Origin: Nicoletella semolina | GTDB taxonomy: Bacteria; Pseudomonadota; Gammaproteobacteria; Enterobacterales; Pasteurellaceae | NCBI RefSeq assembly: GCF_004345745.1 | Contig: NZ_SLXJ01000009.1 | Span: 1-64,000 of the forward strand | Direction of reading: 5' to 3' | Length of the DNA stretch: 64,000 bases | Shown: piece after piece, positions 30,996 to 39,708 of the stretch | Position numbering within the stretch: the first letter of the stretch is position 1 | Layout of the letters: every line of letters starts with the position of its first letter | The notes under the pieces: generated by a model | The model's input: only the letters and a program-made list of their open reading frames with translations | The model's database searches: none | Told to the model about the DNA's origin: nothing | Translations under genes and position numbers: made by a program

Positions 30996-31244
30996 ATGTC
31001 AAATTTGCCACAAATAATGCGAGAAGTACGTTGGGCGTTATGGCTGACGCTAATTTATATTCTTGGTTGGATAGGTTTTGCTTATTTTTCTCCGTCAGGA
31101 CGAGGCTATCTTGGGTTCCCACTTTGGTTTGAGTTTGCTTGCATTTATTTTCCGTTACTGTTTGTATTATGTATATCAATTGTGATTAAAAAAGTATATA
31201 AGGACATTAATTTAGAAGGAAAAGAGGAGAACGTTGATGAGTAA
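30996..31244 (+). CDS. yhdT: YhdT-family membrane protein
   Basis: This 82-residue inner-membrane protein of the DUF997 family has two hydrophobic segments (about 17-35 and 45-68) with WALWLTLIYILGWIGFAYF in the first. ATG 30996 follows AAGGAG at 30984-30989; an upstream TTG in the same frame lacks support. As in E. coli it precedes panF, here overlapping it by 8 bp, so the two are coupled. A role as an accessory to PanF is plausible but unproven. Confidence 0.88.
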   Translation: MSNLPQIMREVRWALWLTLIYILGWIGFAYFSPSGRGYLGFPLWFEFACIYFPLLFVLCISIVIKKVYKDINLEGKEENVDE

Positions 31245-32673
31245 CGCTATTTTGTTTCCCCTACTTGCTTATCTTATTTTTGTTTTTGGTATCGGATTTT
31301 ATGCTTATCGTAAACGTCAATCAGGTAGTTTCCTTGCTGAGTATTATGTAGGAGGGCGCTCAATGTCAGGCTTTGTGTTAGCAATGACCACAGCCGCTAC
31401 CTATGTTGGTGCAAGTAGCTTTATCGGTGGACCAGGGGCGGCGTATAAATATGGTTTAGGCTGGGTATTGCTGGCGATGATCCAAGTTCCTGCGGTCTTA
31501 CTTTCATTAGGTGTATTGGGCAAAAAATTTGCGATATTAGCTCGCCAAACGGAGAGTGTTACGATCAACGATATGCTACTCGCTCGCTATAAAAGTCCGC
31601 TGGTTGTTTGGCTTTCTAGTCTATCATTGCTCTTTTCTTTCTTTGCTATGATGATGGTGCAATTTATTGGTGCAGGGCGACTATTAGAGACAACACTTGG
31701 CATTTCTTATACACATTCGGTGATCATTTTTGCTTTGACTGTTGGTATCTATACCTTCATCGGTGGTTTTCGTGCCGTGGTTTTAACCGATACCATTCAA
31801 GGTATTGTGATGATATTTGGCACGTTGCTGCTGCTAGCTGGTGTGATTTACGCCACAGGCGGTATTGAAAACGCAGTCAACCAACTAGAACAGATTAATC
31901 CACAATTAACCTCACCCTATGGCATTGATGAACGTCCTTTAGACTTTACCTTTATGACCTCTTTTTGGGTGTTAGTCTGCTTTGGGCTAATTGGACTACC
32001 TCATCTTGCGGTGCGGAGTATGGCGTATAAAAATAGTCAAGCACTACACCGAGCTATGATTATAGGTACAGCAGTCGTCGCAATATTGATGTTTGGAATG
32101 CATTTATCGGGGGCATTAGGTCGGACGTTACTTCCTGATCTTAAAGTGGCGGATCAAGTCATTCCAACATTAATGCTGCAAGTTTTACCGCCTGTCGCTG
32201 CAGGAATTTTTCTCGCTACACCAATGGCGGCAATTATGTCCTCCATTGATTCAATGCTCATTCAATCTTCCTCGACATTGATTAAAGATTTATATATCAA
32301 AATTCGCCCAAATGAGATAAAAAATGAACAGCGAATTAAACTTTTTTCAACTTTGACAACGTTGATCCTCACGGTTTTGGTGGTATTGGCAGCAATTGAA
32401 CCCCCAGATATGCTTATTTGGCTCAATTTGCTCTCCTTGGGAGGATTGGAAGCAACATTTCTATGGGTGATTGTACTTGGATTGTATTGGAAAAAAGCGA
32501 ATGCAATGGGGGCGATTTTCTCAATGATTGCAGGCTTAAGCAGCTATATTATTGTGACCAGCTTTGGTATCAAAATTTTCCATTTCCACGCTATTGTACC
32601 TGCCCTAATTATTGGTCTGACAGGATTTCTTATCGGCAATATATTTGGGAACAAGTTAGACAAACAGTCCTAG
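31237..32673 (+). CDS. panF: Sodium/pantothenate symporter
   Basis: This 478-residue sodium:solute symporter imports pantothenate for coenzyme A. The SSS-family segments YYVGGRSMSGFVLAMTTAAT near residue 35 and GGFRAVVLTDTIQGIVM near 180 are present, with thirteen or so membrane helices. ATG 31237 overlaps the yhdT stop (ATGAGTAA) and has GAGGAGA just upstream; a TTG three bases earlier is less likely. The length matches E. coli PanF (483). Confidence 0.95.
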   Translation: MSNAILFPLLAYLIFVFGIGFYAYRKRQSGSFLAEYYVGGRSMSGFVLAMTTAATYVGASSFIGGPGAAYKYGLGWVLLAMIQVPAVLLSLGVLGKKFAILARQTESVTINDMLLARYKSPLVVWLSSLSLLFSFFAMMMVQFIGAGRLLETTLGISYTHSVIIFALTVGIYTFIGGFRAVVLTDTIQGIVMIFGTLLLLAGVIYATGGIENAVNQLEQINPQLTSPYGIDERPLDFTFMTSFWVLVCFGLIGLPHLAVRSMAYKNSQALHRAMIIGTAVVAILMFGMHLSGALGRTLLPDLKVADQVIPTLMLQVLPPVAAGIFLATPMAAIMSSIDSMLIQSSSTLIKDLYIKIRPNEIKNEQRIKLFSTLTTLILTVLVVLAAIEPPDMLIWLNLLSLGGLEATFLWVIVLGLYWKKANAMGAIFSMIAGLSSYIIVTSFGIKIFHFHAIVPALIIGLTGFLIGNIFGNKLDKQS

Positions 32674-32740
32674 TGTGTCTAATCATACAGATTAATCATA
32701 TTTTAAAAACAAGCGGTGAATTGAGGCTAAAATTTTGCAG

Positions 32741-32771
32741 AGGCTACAGACTAGGTTTTAGTTTGTAGCCT
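32741..32771 (+). terminator. Hairpin after panF
   Basis: AGGCTACAGACT pairs with AGTTTGTAGCCT through twelve positions including one G-T pair. The following TATTATG is a poor T tract, so termination is likely partial and could let transcription reach dppF. Confidence 0.55.
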
Positions 32772-32828
32772 ATTATGACAAATTCAGGCTATAATTTTAT
32801 CCACTAGCAATGAAATGAGAATTCCCTA

Positions 32829-33821
32829 ATGATTGAAATGCAAAAAAATAGCCAAAACTCTCCGCTCTTAGATGCGGTCAATTTGAAAAAATATTACCCT
32901 GTAAAACAGAGTTTATTTAGCCAGCCTAAAATGGTCAAAGCGGTCGATGGTGTATCTTTTCAACTTGAACGAGGAAAAACTCTTGCTATTGTTGGCGAGT
33001 CTGGTTGTGGAAAATCAACATTAGGGCGAATGCTCACAATGATTGAACGCCCAACTGAAGGGGAACTGTTTTATAACGGACAGAATTTTTTAGTCAGCAA
33101 CAGTGAAACGGATAAACTTCGCCGCAAAAAAATCCAAATTGTTTTCCAAAATCCCTATGCTTCACTGAATCCTCGTAAAAAAGTGGGAACAATTTTAGAA
33201 GAGCCGCTATTGATTAACACTACACTAACCCAAGCTGAACGGAAGGCAAAGGTACTGGAAATGATGGGAAAAGTAGGGCTAAAACCTGAATTTTACGATC
33301 GCTACCCACATATGTTTTCTGGTGGACAGCGGCAGCGTATTGCGATTGCTCGTGGGTTAATGCTTGATCCTGATATTGTTGTGGCAGATGAACCTGTTTC
33401 TGCATTAGATGTATCCGTCCGTGCCCAAGTATTAAATTTAATGATGGATCTACAAGATGAAATGGGACTATCCTACGTTTTTATTTCACACGATTTATCC
33501 GTTGTTGAACATATTGCTGATGAAGTATTAGTGATGTACTTAGGTCGAGTGGTTGAGCAAGGGGAAACAAAAAATATTTTTAATCACCCTCGCCACCCTT
33601 ATACTCAAGCCTTGTTATCTGCCACACCACGTCTAGAGCCAGAGCAAAGAAGAGAAAGAATTAAATTAACAGGTGAATTGCCTAGTCCATTGAACCCACC
33701 AAAAGGCTGTGCATTTCACGCACGCTGTCGGCTGGCAACAGATATCTGTAGACAAGAACGTCCTGCCTTAGAACGCTATTCTGACGGCACGCAAATTGCC
33801 TGTTTTATGGTAGAAGAGTAG
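32829..33821 (+). CDS. dppF: Dipeptide ABC transporter ATPase DppF
   Basis: This 330-residue ATPase has Walker A GESGCGKSTLGR near residue 59, the Q-loop IVFQNPYASLNPRKKV, the signature FSGGQRQRIAIARGL near 162, and Walker B IVVADEPVSALD. The C-terminal oligopeptide extension contains GCAFHARCRLATDIC. Sequence and length fit DppF, the partner of DppD. It is alone here, 13.7 kb from dppABCD, after panF. An alternative start three codons later (32838) exists. OppF-like or SapF-like function cannot be fully excluded, but no other oligopeptide genes are adjacent. Confidence 0.9.
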   Translation: MIEMQKNSQNSPLLDAVNLKKYYPVKQSLFSQPKMVKAVDGVSFQLERGKTLAIVGESGCGKSTLGRMLTMIERPTEGELFYNGQNFLVSNSETDKLRRKKIQIVFQNPYASLNPRKKVGTILEEPLLINTTLTQAERKAKVLEMMGKVGLKPEFYDRYPHMFSGGQRQRIAIARGLMLDPDIVVADEPVSALDVSVRAQVLNLMMDLQDEMGLSYVFISHDLSVVEHIADEVLVMYLGRVVEQGETKNIFNHPRHPYTQALLSATPRLEPEQRRERIKLTGELPSPLNPPKGCAFHARCRLATDICRQERPALERYSDGTQIACFMVEE

Positions 33822-33884
33822 TGGCTAAAGAATGGTAAAGCAAATATTTAATTGCTTATTTATAATTTGTAAAATTTTGCCGAT

Positions 33885-33910
33885 AACTGACCGCTCATTA
33901 GCGGTCAGTT
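33885..33910. terminator. USS-built terminator between dppF and the GNAT gene
   Basis: AACTGACCGCT and AGCGGTCAGTT form a perfect 11-bp stem with a CATT loop, followed by TTGTTT. The stem consists of two opposed uptake-signal cores and serves the convergent genes on both sides. Confidence 0.85.
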
Positions 33911-33914
33911 TTGT

Positions 33915-34457
33915 TTAGGCATTTGCAAATGTGCGTTTAATCCAATAACGTTGTGTCGTTCTATCTGCAATGGTGATTTCATTTTCCAGTACGCCGCCGT
34001 TTTTCTGAATGACTTTTGCTGATGCTTGGTTTTGCTTATCGCAAGTGATCAGCACATTATTAATTTTGAGTTTATCGACTTCCTGCAAAGCTAAGCCCAA
34101 CATTTCTGTCGCAAGACCTTGATTCCAATAATTGGGGTGAATGGAGTAGCCTATATGCCCCCCAACTTGATAAAGCCTATCATTTAGTTCGTGGCGAATA
34201 TTGATGATACCCACTATTTTTTGCAATTCTATATGCCAAGCAAGGTAAGTTGAATCTGCGACTTTGTCAAAACCGAACAAATTTGTGCCTGCGGGGGCGT
34301 TAATATAGGCTAGCCAGCAATCGAGTTCATCATCAGCAAAATGCTCTAAACAACTTCCCCCAGCGGAGGTTTTGCCTGATTGAATGAAAGCGTGTTTATA
34401 AGCATTTAATGCTGAAAAATGCGTCTCGCTTGCGGATATTAATGTAATACGTTTCAT
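33915..34457 (-). CDS. GNAT-family N-acetyltransferase
   Basis: This 180-residue acetyl-CoA-dependent acetyltransferase resembles the RimJ/RimL-like GNAT group. The strand-helix core IVGIINIRHELNDRLYQVGGHIGYSIHPNYWNQGLATEM includes the pyrophosphate-binding motif A (Q-G-L-A-T). It is followed by NNVLITCDKQNQASAKVIQKNGG, typical of motif B. The substrate is unknown; such proteins acetylate small molecules or protein N-termini. It is monocistronic and convergent with dppF. Confidence 0.85.
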   Translation of the reverse strand: MKRITLISASETHFSALNAYKHAFIQSGKTSAGGSCLEHFADDELDCWLAYINAPAGTNLFGFDKVADSTYLAWHIELQKIVGIINIRHELNDRLYQVGGHIGYSIHPNYWNQGLATEMLGLALQEVDKLKINNVLITCDKQNQASAKVIQKNGGVLENEITIADRTTQRYWIKRTFANA

Positions 34458-34661
34458 CTGCCCTCTACATTATTAAAATATTGTTAAATCATTGATAAAA
34501 ATAAGTGCTTCGTTTTGATAATACTACACTTATATTATGCGTTCAATGGTGAAATAACAACCAAGTATGTGTTATTTCTCGACATTCCATCAATTCAACG
34601 CTACAATTTGCACCTATTTTTCTATCTGTATTTTATATACCCACTCTTATTGAGGTTTAAA

Positions 34662-35963
34662 ATGTCATTTTCTATTGAAACAACTCAAGGTTTAGAACGC
34701 CGTGCAACCATTACCGTTGAAGCTGCTCGCATTGAAGCTGGCTATAAAGAACAATTGAAAGGTTATGCGAAAAATGCACGTGTTGACGGTTTCCGCAAAG
34801 GTAAAGTGCCACATAATATTATTGAACAGCGTTATGGCTTAGCTGCTCGCCAAGATGTGTTATCAGATGAAATGCAGCGTGCATTCTTTGATGCGGTAAT
34901 GAGCCAAAAAATTAATCTTGCTGGTCGTCCGACATTCACGCCGAATAACTATGAATTAGGACAAGATTTTAGCTTTACTGCAACTTTTGAAGTTTTCCCA
35001 GAAGTTGCACTAAAAGGCTTAGAAAACATTGAAGTCGAAAAACCTGTTGTTGATATTGCTGAAGCCGACTTGGATAAAATGATCGATGTGTTACGCAAAC
35101 AACAAGCCACTTTTGCAGAAAGCCAAGAAGCAGCAAAGGCAGATGATCGTGTTACCATTGATTTTGTCGGCTCTGTTGATGGCGAAGAATTTGAAGGTGG
35201 CAAGGCAGATGATTTTGTGTTGCCTATGGGGCAAGGTCGGATGATCCCAGGTTTTGAAGACGGTATTGTAGGTAAAAAAGCGGGTGAACAATTTGAAATT
35301 GATGTCACCTTCCCAGAAGAATATCACGCAGAAAACCTGAAAGGTAAGGCAGCAAAATTTGCCATCACTTTGAAGAAAGTAGAAAATATTGTATTGCCTG
35401 AAGTAACAGAAGAATTTGTGAAAAAATTTGGTAATGCGAAATCTGTAGAAGATCTCCGTGCAGAAATTAAAAAGAATATGCAACGTGAGCTAAAAAATGC
35501 GGTCACTACTCGTATTAAAAAGCAAGTGATTGATGGTTTAATCGCACAAAATGAAATTGAAGTGCCAAAAGCAGCGGTAACAGAAGAAATCGGCGTATTA
35601 CGTCAGCAAGCGGCTCAGCGTTTCGGCGGCAACCCAGAAATCGCTGCACAACTTCCAGCCGAATTATTTGAAGCTGAAGCAACTCGCCGTGTGCAAGTAG
35701 GCTTATTACTTTCAACCGTCATTGCCGCAAATGAATTAAAAGTTGATGAAAAACGAGTGGAAGAAACTATTGCAGAATTAGCTTCTGCTTATGAACAGCC
35801 TGCTGAAGTAGTTGAATATTATGCGAAAAATCGTCAATTAACTGAAAATATTCGCAATGTTGTTTTAGAAGAACAAGCGGTTGAAGCAGTACTTGCTAAG
35901 GCGCAAGTTACTGAAAAAGCGATGTCATTTGATGAAGTCATGGCACAACAAGCTCAGGGCTAA
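34662..35963 (+). CDS. tig: Trigger factor
   Basis: This 433-residue ribosome-associated chaperone and prolyl isomerase starts [19 protein letters not shown]. The ribosome-binding signature [17 protein letters not shown] lies near residue 43. The FKBP-type PPIase domain (about 150-245) contains [19 protein letters not shown] and [11 protein letters not shown] long helical C-terminal domain follows. The open frame extends 147 bp upstream, but the family N-terminus and GAGG before ATG 34662 decide the start. clpP and clpX do not follow, unlike in E. coli. Confidence 0.97.
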   Translation: MSFSIETTQGLERRATITVEAARIEAGYKEQLKGYAKNARVDGFRKGKVPHNIIEQRYGLAARQDVLSDEMQRAFFDAVMSQKINLAGRPTFTPNNYELGQDFSFTATFEVFPEVALKGLENIEVEKPVVDIAEADLDKMIDVLRKQQATFAESQEAAKADDRVTIDFVGSVDGEEFEGGKADDFVLPMGQGRMIPGFEDGIVGKKAGEQFEIDVTFPEEYHAENLKGKAAKFAITLKKVENIVLPEVTEEFVKKFGNAKSVEDLRAEIKKNMQRELKNAVTTRIKKQVIDGLIAQNEIEVPKAAVTEEIGVLRQQAAQRFGGNPEIAAQLPAELFEAEATRRVQVGLLLSTVIAANELKVDEKRVEETIAELASAYEQPAEVVEYYAKNRQLTENIRNVVLEEQAVEAVLAKAQVTEKAMSFDEVMAQQAQG

Positions 35964-35983
35964 TCTTTTTATGTAAAAACAGT

Positions 35984-36037
35984 AAGCGGTTGGTTTTGAA
36001 CGGAAATTTGCAAAGAATTGATGTGAACTGACCGCTT
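35984..36037. repeat. Inverted uptake-signal pair after tig
   Basis: AAGCGGT (35984-35990) faces ACCGCTT (36031-36037), with TTTGCAAA between them. It lies 20-75 bp after the tig stop and is the probable transcript end or attenuator. Confidence 0.6.
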
Positions 36038-36142
36038 TTGCTTTAAATTATTTTTATTATCCATTTATCTGTTTTTACATTTATCCGCTATTTGATCTTA
36101 ATATTTTTAAACATTTCCTCACTTTAATAAGCGAGAAACATA

Positions 36143-36592
36143 ATGGATTTAACTTTTATTCAAAAACTTCAGCTATTTGCCGCTAACAATACGATTATGG
36201 TCGTAGCGTGGGTGGCACTTTTCGTTGCTGTACTATTTAGTTTTTATAAAGCAGCCACAAACAAACATAAGGTCATCGGTAATCACGAAGCCACTTTGCT
36301 GATCAATAATCAAGAAGGGATTATCGTTGATATACGTTCTGATGACGAATTTAAATCAGGACACATCATTGATAGTCTGCACGCATTTCCAACTGATATT
36401 AAAACCGAAAAAGCCACATTTTTGAGTAAATATAAAGATCGCCCTGTTATCGTTGCCGATAATAATGGTCTACTTGCAGCAGGTTGTGCAAATGCCTTGG
36501 TGAAACAAGGATTTAGTGATGTCTATGTGTTGAAAGAAGGCATTGCTGGCTGGCGAGCAGCAAACTTACCCACAGTAAAGAAACATAAATAG
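36143..36592 (+). CDS. yibN: Membrane-anchored rhodanese-like protein YibN
   Basis: This 149-residue protein has an N-terminal membrane helix (about 17-38, VVAWVALFVAVLFSFYKA) and a cytoplasmic rhodanese domain (about 50-145) with IIVDIRSDDEFKSGHIIDS and EGIAGWRAANLP. The position of the catalytic Cys loop reads VADNNG, with Asp in place of Cys, so sulfurtransferase activity is doubtful; as I recall the E. coli protein, it is similar there. In E. coli yibN precedes grxC-secB. Here grxC is missing and secB follows after 53 bp. Confidence 0.88.
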   Translation: MDLTFIQKLQLFAANNTIMVVAWVALFVAVLFSFYKAATNKHKVIGNHEATLLINNQEGIIVDIRSDDEFKSGHIIDSLHAFPTDIKTEKATFLSKYKDRPVIVADNNGLLAAGCANALVKQGFSDVYVLKEGIAGWRAANLPTVKKHK

Positions 36593-36645
36593 TGATTCAT
36601 ACCACTTACTATATTTACCATTTTAACGATAAAAAGGAATAGATT

Positions 36646-37152
36646 ATGTCAGAGAATGAAAAAGTGGCTGCCCCAGAAGCAGCAAGCGAAGGGCAAACGC
36701 CTTTCGAATTACAAATTCAACGTATTTATGTGAAAGATGTTTCTTTTGAAGCACCAAACCTCCCTCATATTTTCCAACAAGAATGGAAACCAAAATTAAG
36801 TTTTGAGCTAGATACTCAGACTAACCAAATTGCGGAAGAGACTTATGAAGTAACACTGCATATCAACGTGGAAACCACAATGGAAGATAGCAGCGATGTT
36901 GCTTTTATTTGTGAGGTTAAACAAGCTGGTGTCTTTACTATCAAAGGATTAGAAGGCGTACAACTGGCTCACTGCTTAGCTTCTCAATGTCCAAATATTC
37001 TTTATCCGTACGCTCGTGAGCTTATTGCAAGCTTGGTTAATCGTGGAACTTTCCCTGCTTTAAATCTTTCACCAGTCAATTTTGATGCACTGTTTATGGA
37101 TTATCTTGAACGCCAACAGGCAGAAGCAGAAGGCGAAGTAAAAGCAAACTAA
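36646..37152 (+). CDS. secB: Protein-export chaperone SecB
   Basis: This 168-residue tetrameric chaperone holds preproteins unfolded for SecA. The conserved stretches [19 protein letters not shown], the [10 protein letters not shown]-like strand and [36 protein letters not shown] are clear. The length slightly exceeds E. coli SecB (155) because of an Ala/Glu-rich N-terminus. AAGGAA precedes the ATG, and a terminator follows at once. Confidence 0.97.
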   Translation: MSENEKVAAPEAASEGQTPFELQIQRIYVKDVSFEAPNLPHIFQQEWKPKLSFELDTQTNQIAEETYEVTLHINVETTMEDSSDVAFICEVKQAGVFTIKGLEGVQLAHCLASQCPNILYPYARELIASLVNRGTFPALNLSPVNFDALFMDYLERQQAEAEGEVKAN

Positions 37153-37159
37153 GTGTTAC

Positions 37160-37193
37160 AAAAATAGGTATGGTACAGCGTGCCTATTTTTTT
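37160..37193 (+). terminator. Rho-independent terminator of secB
   Basis: AAAAATAGGTA pairs with TGCCTATTTTT (one T-G pair), and the T run continues to 37193. It separates secB from the flavin-reductase-like gene. Confidence 0.8.
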
Positions 37194-37237
37194 ATCCTAA
37201 GCGGTCAGATTTCCCCTATTTTTTGCAAGAGGCTACA

Positions 37238-37816
37238 ATGCACCAACCGATTTCACCTAAAATGTTCTACTACGGTTTTCCTGTTTTATTGCTCACCACT
37301 GTTGATGAAAATGGCAAGCCGAATATCAGCCCTCTTTCATCAAGTTGGTGTTTAGGTGATAATTTGGTCATTGGTGTTGGCATTTGCGGAAAAGCATTTG
37401 AAAACTTGCAACGTTGTCCTGAGGCTGTGGTGAATTTGCCTGATTCAAGCTTGTGGCAAAAAATTGAGAAAATTGCATCGCTTACAGCCAAAAGCTCCAT
37501 TCCTGATCATAAAAAAGATTTCTATCAATTCTGCGATGACAAATTCAGCTATGCAGGGTTTACTACTCAGCCATCGCTTAAAGTAAAACCGCTACGCATT
37601 GCCGAATGTCCACTTCAAGCTGAAACAACCGTCAGCAATATAACTGAACGTGATAGTTATGCGATTATTGAATTAAAAATCCAACAAATCCACGCACAAT
37701 CAGACCTGATCTCGACAGAAAATAAAATTGATCCGCAAAAATGGCACCCTTTGATCTATAACTTCCGTTCTTATCACGGTCTAAGTGAAAGTATAGGTAA
37801 GAATTTCAGAGCATAA
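37238..37816 (+). CDS. Flavin-reductase-like (FMN split-barrel) protein
   Basis: This 192-residue protein of the flavin reductase/FMN-binding split-barrel family shows FYYGFPVLLLTTVDENGKPNISPLSSSW at the N-terminus and IGVGICGKAFENLQRCPEAVVNLP, the usual flavin-contacting strands. ATG 37238 follows GAGG and is preferred to an upstream in-frame codon at 37223. The true substrate is unknown: members reduce flavin or act as small NAD(P)H oxidoreductases. It occupies a place between secB and gpsA where E. coli has nothing. Confidence 0.8.
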   Translation: MHQPISPKMFYYGFPVLLLTTVDENGKPNISPLSSSWCLGDNLVIGVGICGKAFENLQRCPEAVVNLPDSSLWQKIEKIASLTAKSSIPDHKKDFYQFCDDKFSYAGFTTQPSLKVKPLRIAECPLQAETTVSNITERDSYAIIELKIQQIHAQSDLISTENKIDPQKWHPLIYNFRSYHGLSESIGKNFRA

Positions 37817-37828
37817 ACCGAGTGCAAA

Positions 37829-38842
37829 ATGAACAAAGACAATCCACATTTCCCAATTTCCGTGCTTGGAGCAGGCTCATATGGTACTGCTTTGGCGATT
37901 GCTCTTGCTCGTAATGGACACCAGACCTATCTCTGGGGGCATAATCCGACGAAAATGGCAATACTTGCTCAAGACCGCCAAAACCAAGCATTTTTACCCA
38001 ATATTCTATTTCCTGAAACGCTCACTATCGAAACCGATCTAACACAGGCTTTGGCGAAATCAGACAACTTGCTGATCGTTGTTCCAAGCCATGTTTTTTC
38101 GCAGATTTTACAACAAATCCAACCGTTTTTACGCCCTAGCCATCGCATTATGTGGGCAACGAAAGGGCTAGAACGTGATACAGGTCGGCTTTTACAGACT
38201 GTTACCGAAGAAATTATTGGTCAAAATTACCCTCTAGCGGTGCTTTCTGGTCCCACTTTTGCAAAAGAGCTTGCCGAAGGTATGCCAACTGCTATTGCTC
38301 TCGCTTCCAACGATTCACAGTTTGCAGACGAGATGCAACAGCGAATCCATTGTTCAAAATCGTTTAGGGTGTACCTCAACAATGATATGATAGGTGTACA
38401 ACTTGGTGGGGCAATTAAGAATGTGATTGCCATTGGTGCAGGTATTGCTGATGGAATGGGATTTGGTGCAAATGCTCGAACTGCATTAATTACTCGAGGC
38501 TTGGCGGAAATCAGCCGATTGGGTGTTGCAATGGGTGCCGATCCGAAGACATTTATGGGAATGGCAGGTTTGGGAGATTTGGTACTGACTTGTACGGATA
38601 ATCAATCTCGCAACCGCCGTTTTGGCTTAATGTTAGGTCAAGGTAAAACGGCTGGAGAAGCGATGACAGAAATTGGTCAAGTGGTGGAAGGGTTTTATAA
38701 TACGAAAGAAGCCTACTTACTCGCTCAACAACAAGGAGTTGAAATGCCGATTGTTGAACAAATTTATCAAATGCTATTTTGTGGAAAAAAAGCGGTCGAT
38801 GTGGCGGCGTCTCTGCTGGGACGTGAGCGAAAAGGTGAATAA
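37829..38842 (+). CDS. gpsA: Glycerol-3-phosphate dehydrogenase [NAD(P)+]
   Basis: This 337-residue enzyme reduces dihydroxyacetone phosphate to sn-glycerol-3-phosphate, the substrate of PlsB. The nucleotide-binding loop is [20 protein letters not shown] at residues 9-28. [16 protein letters not shown] lies near 140, and the catalytic Lys region [21 protein letters not shown] near 190. The length fits E. coli GpsA (339). cysE follows after 45 bp, as in E. coli. Confidence 0.97.
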   Translation: MNKDNPHFPISVLGAGSYGTALAIALARNGHQTYLWGHNPTKMAILAQDRQNQAFLPNILFPETLTIETDLTQALAKSDNLLIVVPSHVFSQILQQIQPFLRPSHRIMWATKGLERDTGRLLQTVTEEIIGQNYPLAVLSGPTFAKELAEGMPTAIALASNDSQFADEMQQRIHCSKSFRVYLNNDMIGVQLGGAIKNVIAIGAGIADGMGFGANARTALITRGLAEISRLGVAMGADPKTFMGMAGLGDLVLTCTDNQSRNRRFGLMLGQGKTAGEAMTEIGQVVEGFYNTKEAYLLAQQQGVEMPIVEQIYQMLFCGKKAVDVAASLLGRERKGE

Positions 38843-38887
38843 ATTTGCAAAAAATCAATGCAAAATGACCGCTTGTGAGGGATAAAA

Positions 38888-39703
38888 ATGGATAAAACGA
38901 AAAAAACAATTTTGCAGATTTGGCAATCTATCCGAAAAGAAGCTCAAGAATTGGTGAATAATGAGCCGATGTTGGCCAGTTTTTTTCACGCAACAATCCT
39001 TAAGCACAATCATTTAGGCGATGCATTAAGTTATATCCTTGCCAATAAGCTGGCGAATGCCATTATGCCTGCCATCTCTTTAAAAGAAATTATTGAAGAG
39101 GCCTATAGAGCTGTGCCTGATTTGATTGCAAGTGCGGCAAGTGATATTGAGGCTGTGCTATCTCGTGATCCTGCGGTGGATAAATGGAGTACGCCGCTAC
39201 TGTATCTAAAAGGCTTTCATGCGCTACAAAGTTATCGAGTAACCCATCATTTGTGGACACAAGGGCGTAGGGATCTTGCGGTTTATTTACAAAATGAAAT
39301 TTCGGTGGCATTTGATGTAGATATTCACCCTGCTGCTAAAATCGGTTGTGGCATTATGCTTGACCACGCAACAGGAATTGTGGTCGGTGAAACATCGGTG
39401 ATCGAAAATGATGTTTCAATTTTACAAGGTGTAACACTCGGTGGAACAGGAAAAGAGAGCGGAGATCGCCACCCTAAAATTCGTGAGGGAGTGATGATTG
39501 GTGCGGGAGCAAAAGTTTTGGGGAATATTGAAATCGGACGATATGCTAAAATTGGGGCAAATTCTGTTGTATTGCAGCCTATTCCTGACTATGCTACTGC
39601 CGCGGGTGTACCTGCTAAAGTTATCTGTACATCAAATATGCAAAAGCCTGCTTTTGATATGAACCAATATTTTGAAGACAGTAAACTTATCCCTAGCGAG
39701 TAG
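38888..39703 (+). CDS. cysE: Serine O-acetyltransferase
   Basis: This 271-residue hexapeptide-repeat acyltransferase makes O-acetylserine for cysteine synthesis. The N-terminal helical domain is followed by the left-handed beta-helix with DVDIHPAAKIGCGIMLDHATGIVVGE, VSILQGVTLGGTGKESGDRHPKI and GAGAKVLGNIEIG. The C-terminal tail, ending in DSKLIPSE, would enter CysK. A full USS core lies just upstream. The length is close to E. coli CysE (273). The gpsA-cysE-priA order places unrelated functions in one probable transcript. Confidence 0.97.
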   Translation: MDKTKKTILQIWQSIRKEAQELVNNEPMLASFFHATILKHNHLGDALSYILANKLANAIMPAISLKEIIEEAYRAVPDLIASAASDIEAVLSRDPAVDKWSTPLLYLKGFHALQSYRVTHHLWTQGRRDLAVYLQNEISVAFDVDIHPAAKIGCGIMLDHATGIVVGETSVIENDVSILQGVTLGGTGKESGDRHPKIREGVMIGAGAKVLGNIEIGRYAKIGANSVVLQPIPDYATAAGVPAKVICTSNMQKPAFDMNQYFEDSKLIPSE

Positions 39704-39708
39704 CTATA

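Noticed and set aside
34515-34661. 49-codon extension of trigger factor
   Set aside because: It is hydrophobic and lacks family similarity, while ATG 34662 has a ribosome-binding site and the conserved N-terminus.
36143-36592. YibN as a damaged rhodanese
   Set aside because: The Asp in place of the catalytic Cys appears to be a family trait as I remember the E. coli protein, so it is not a sign of decay here.
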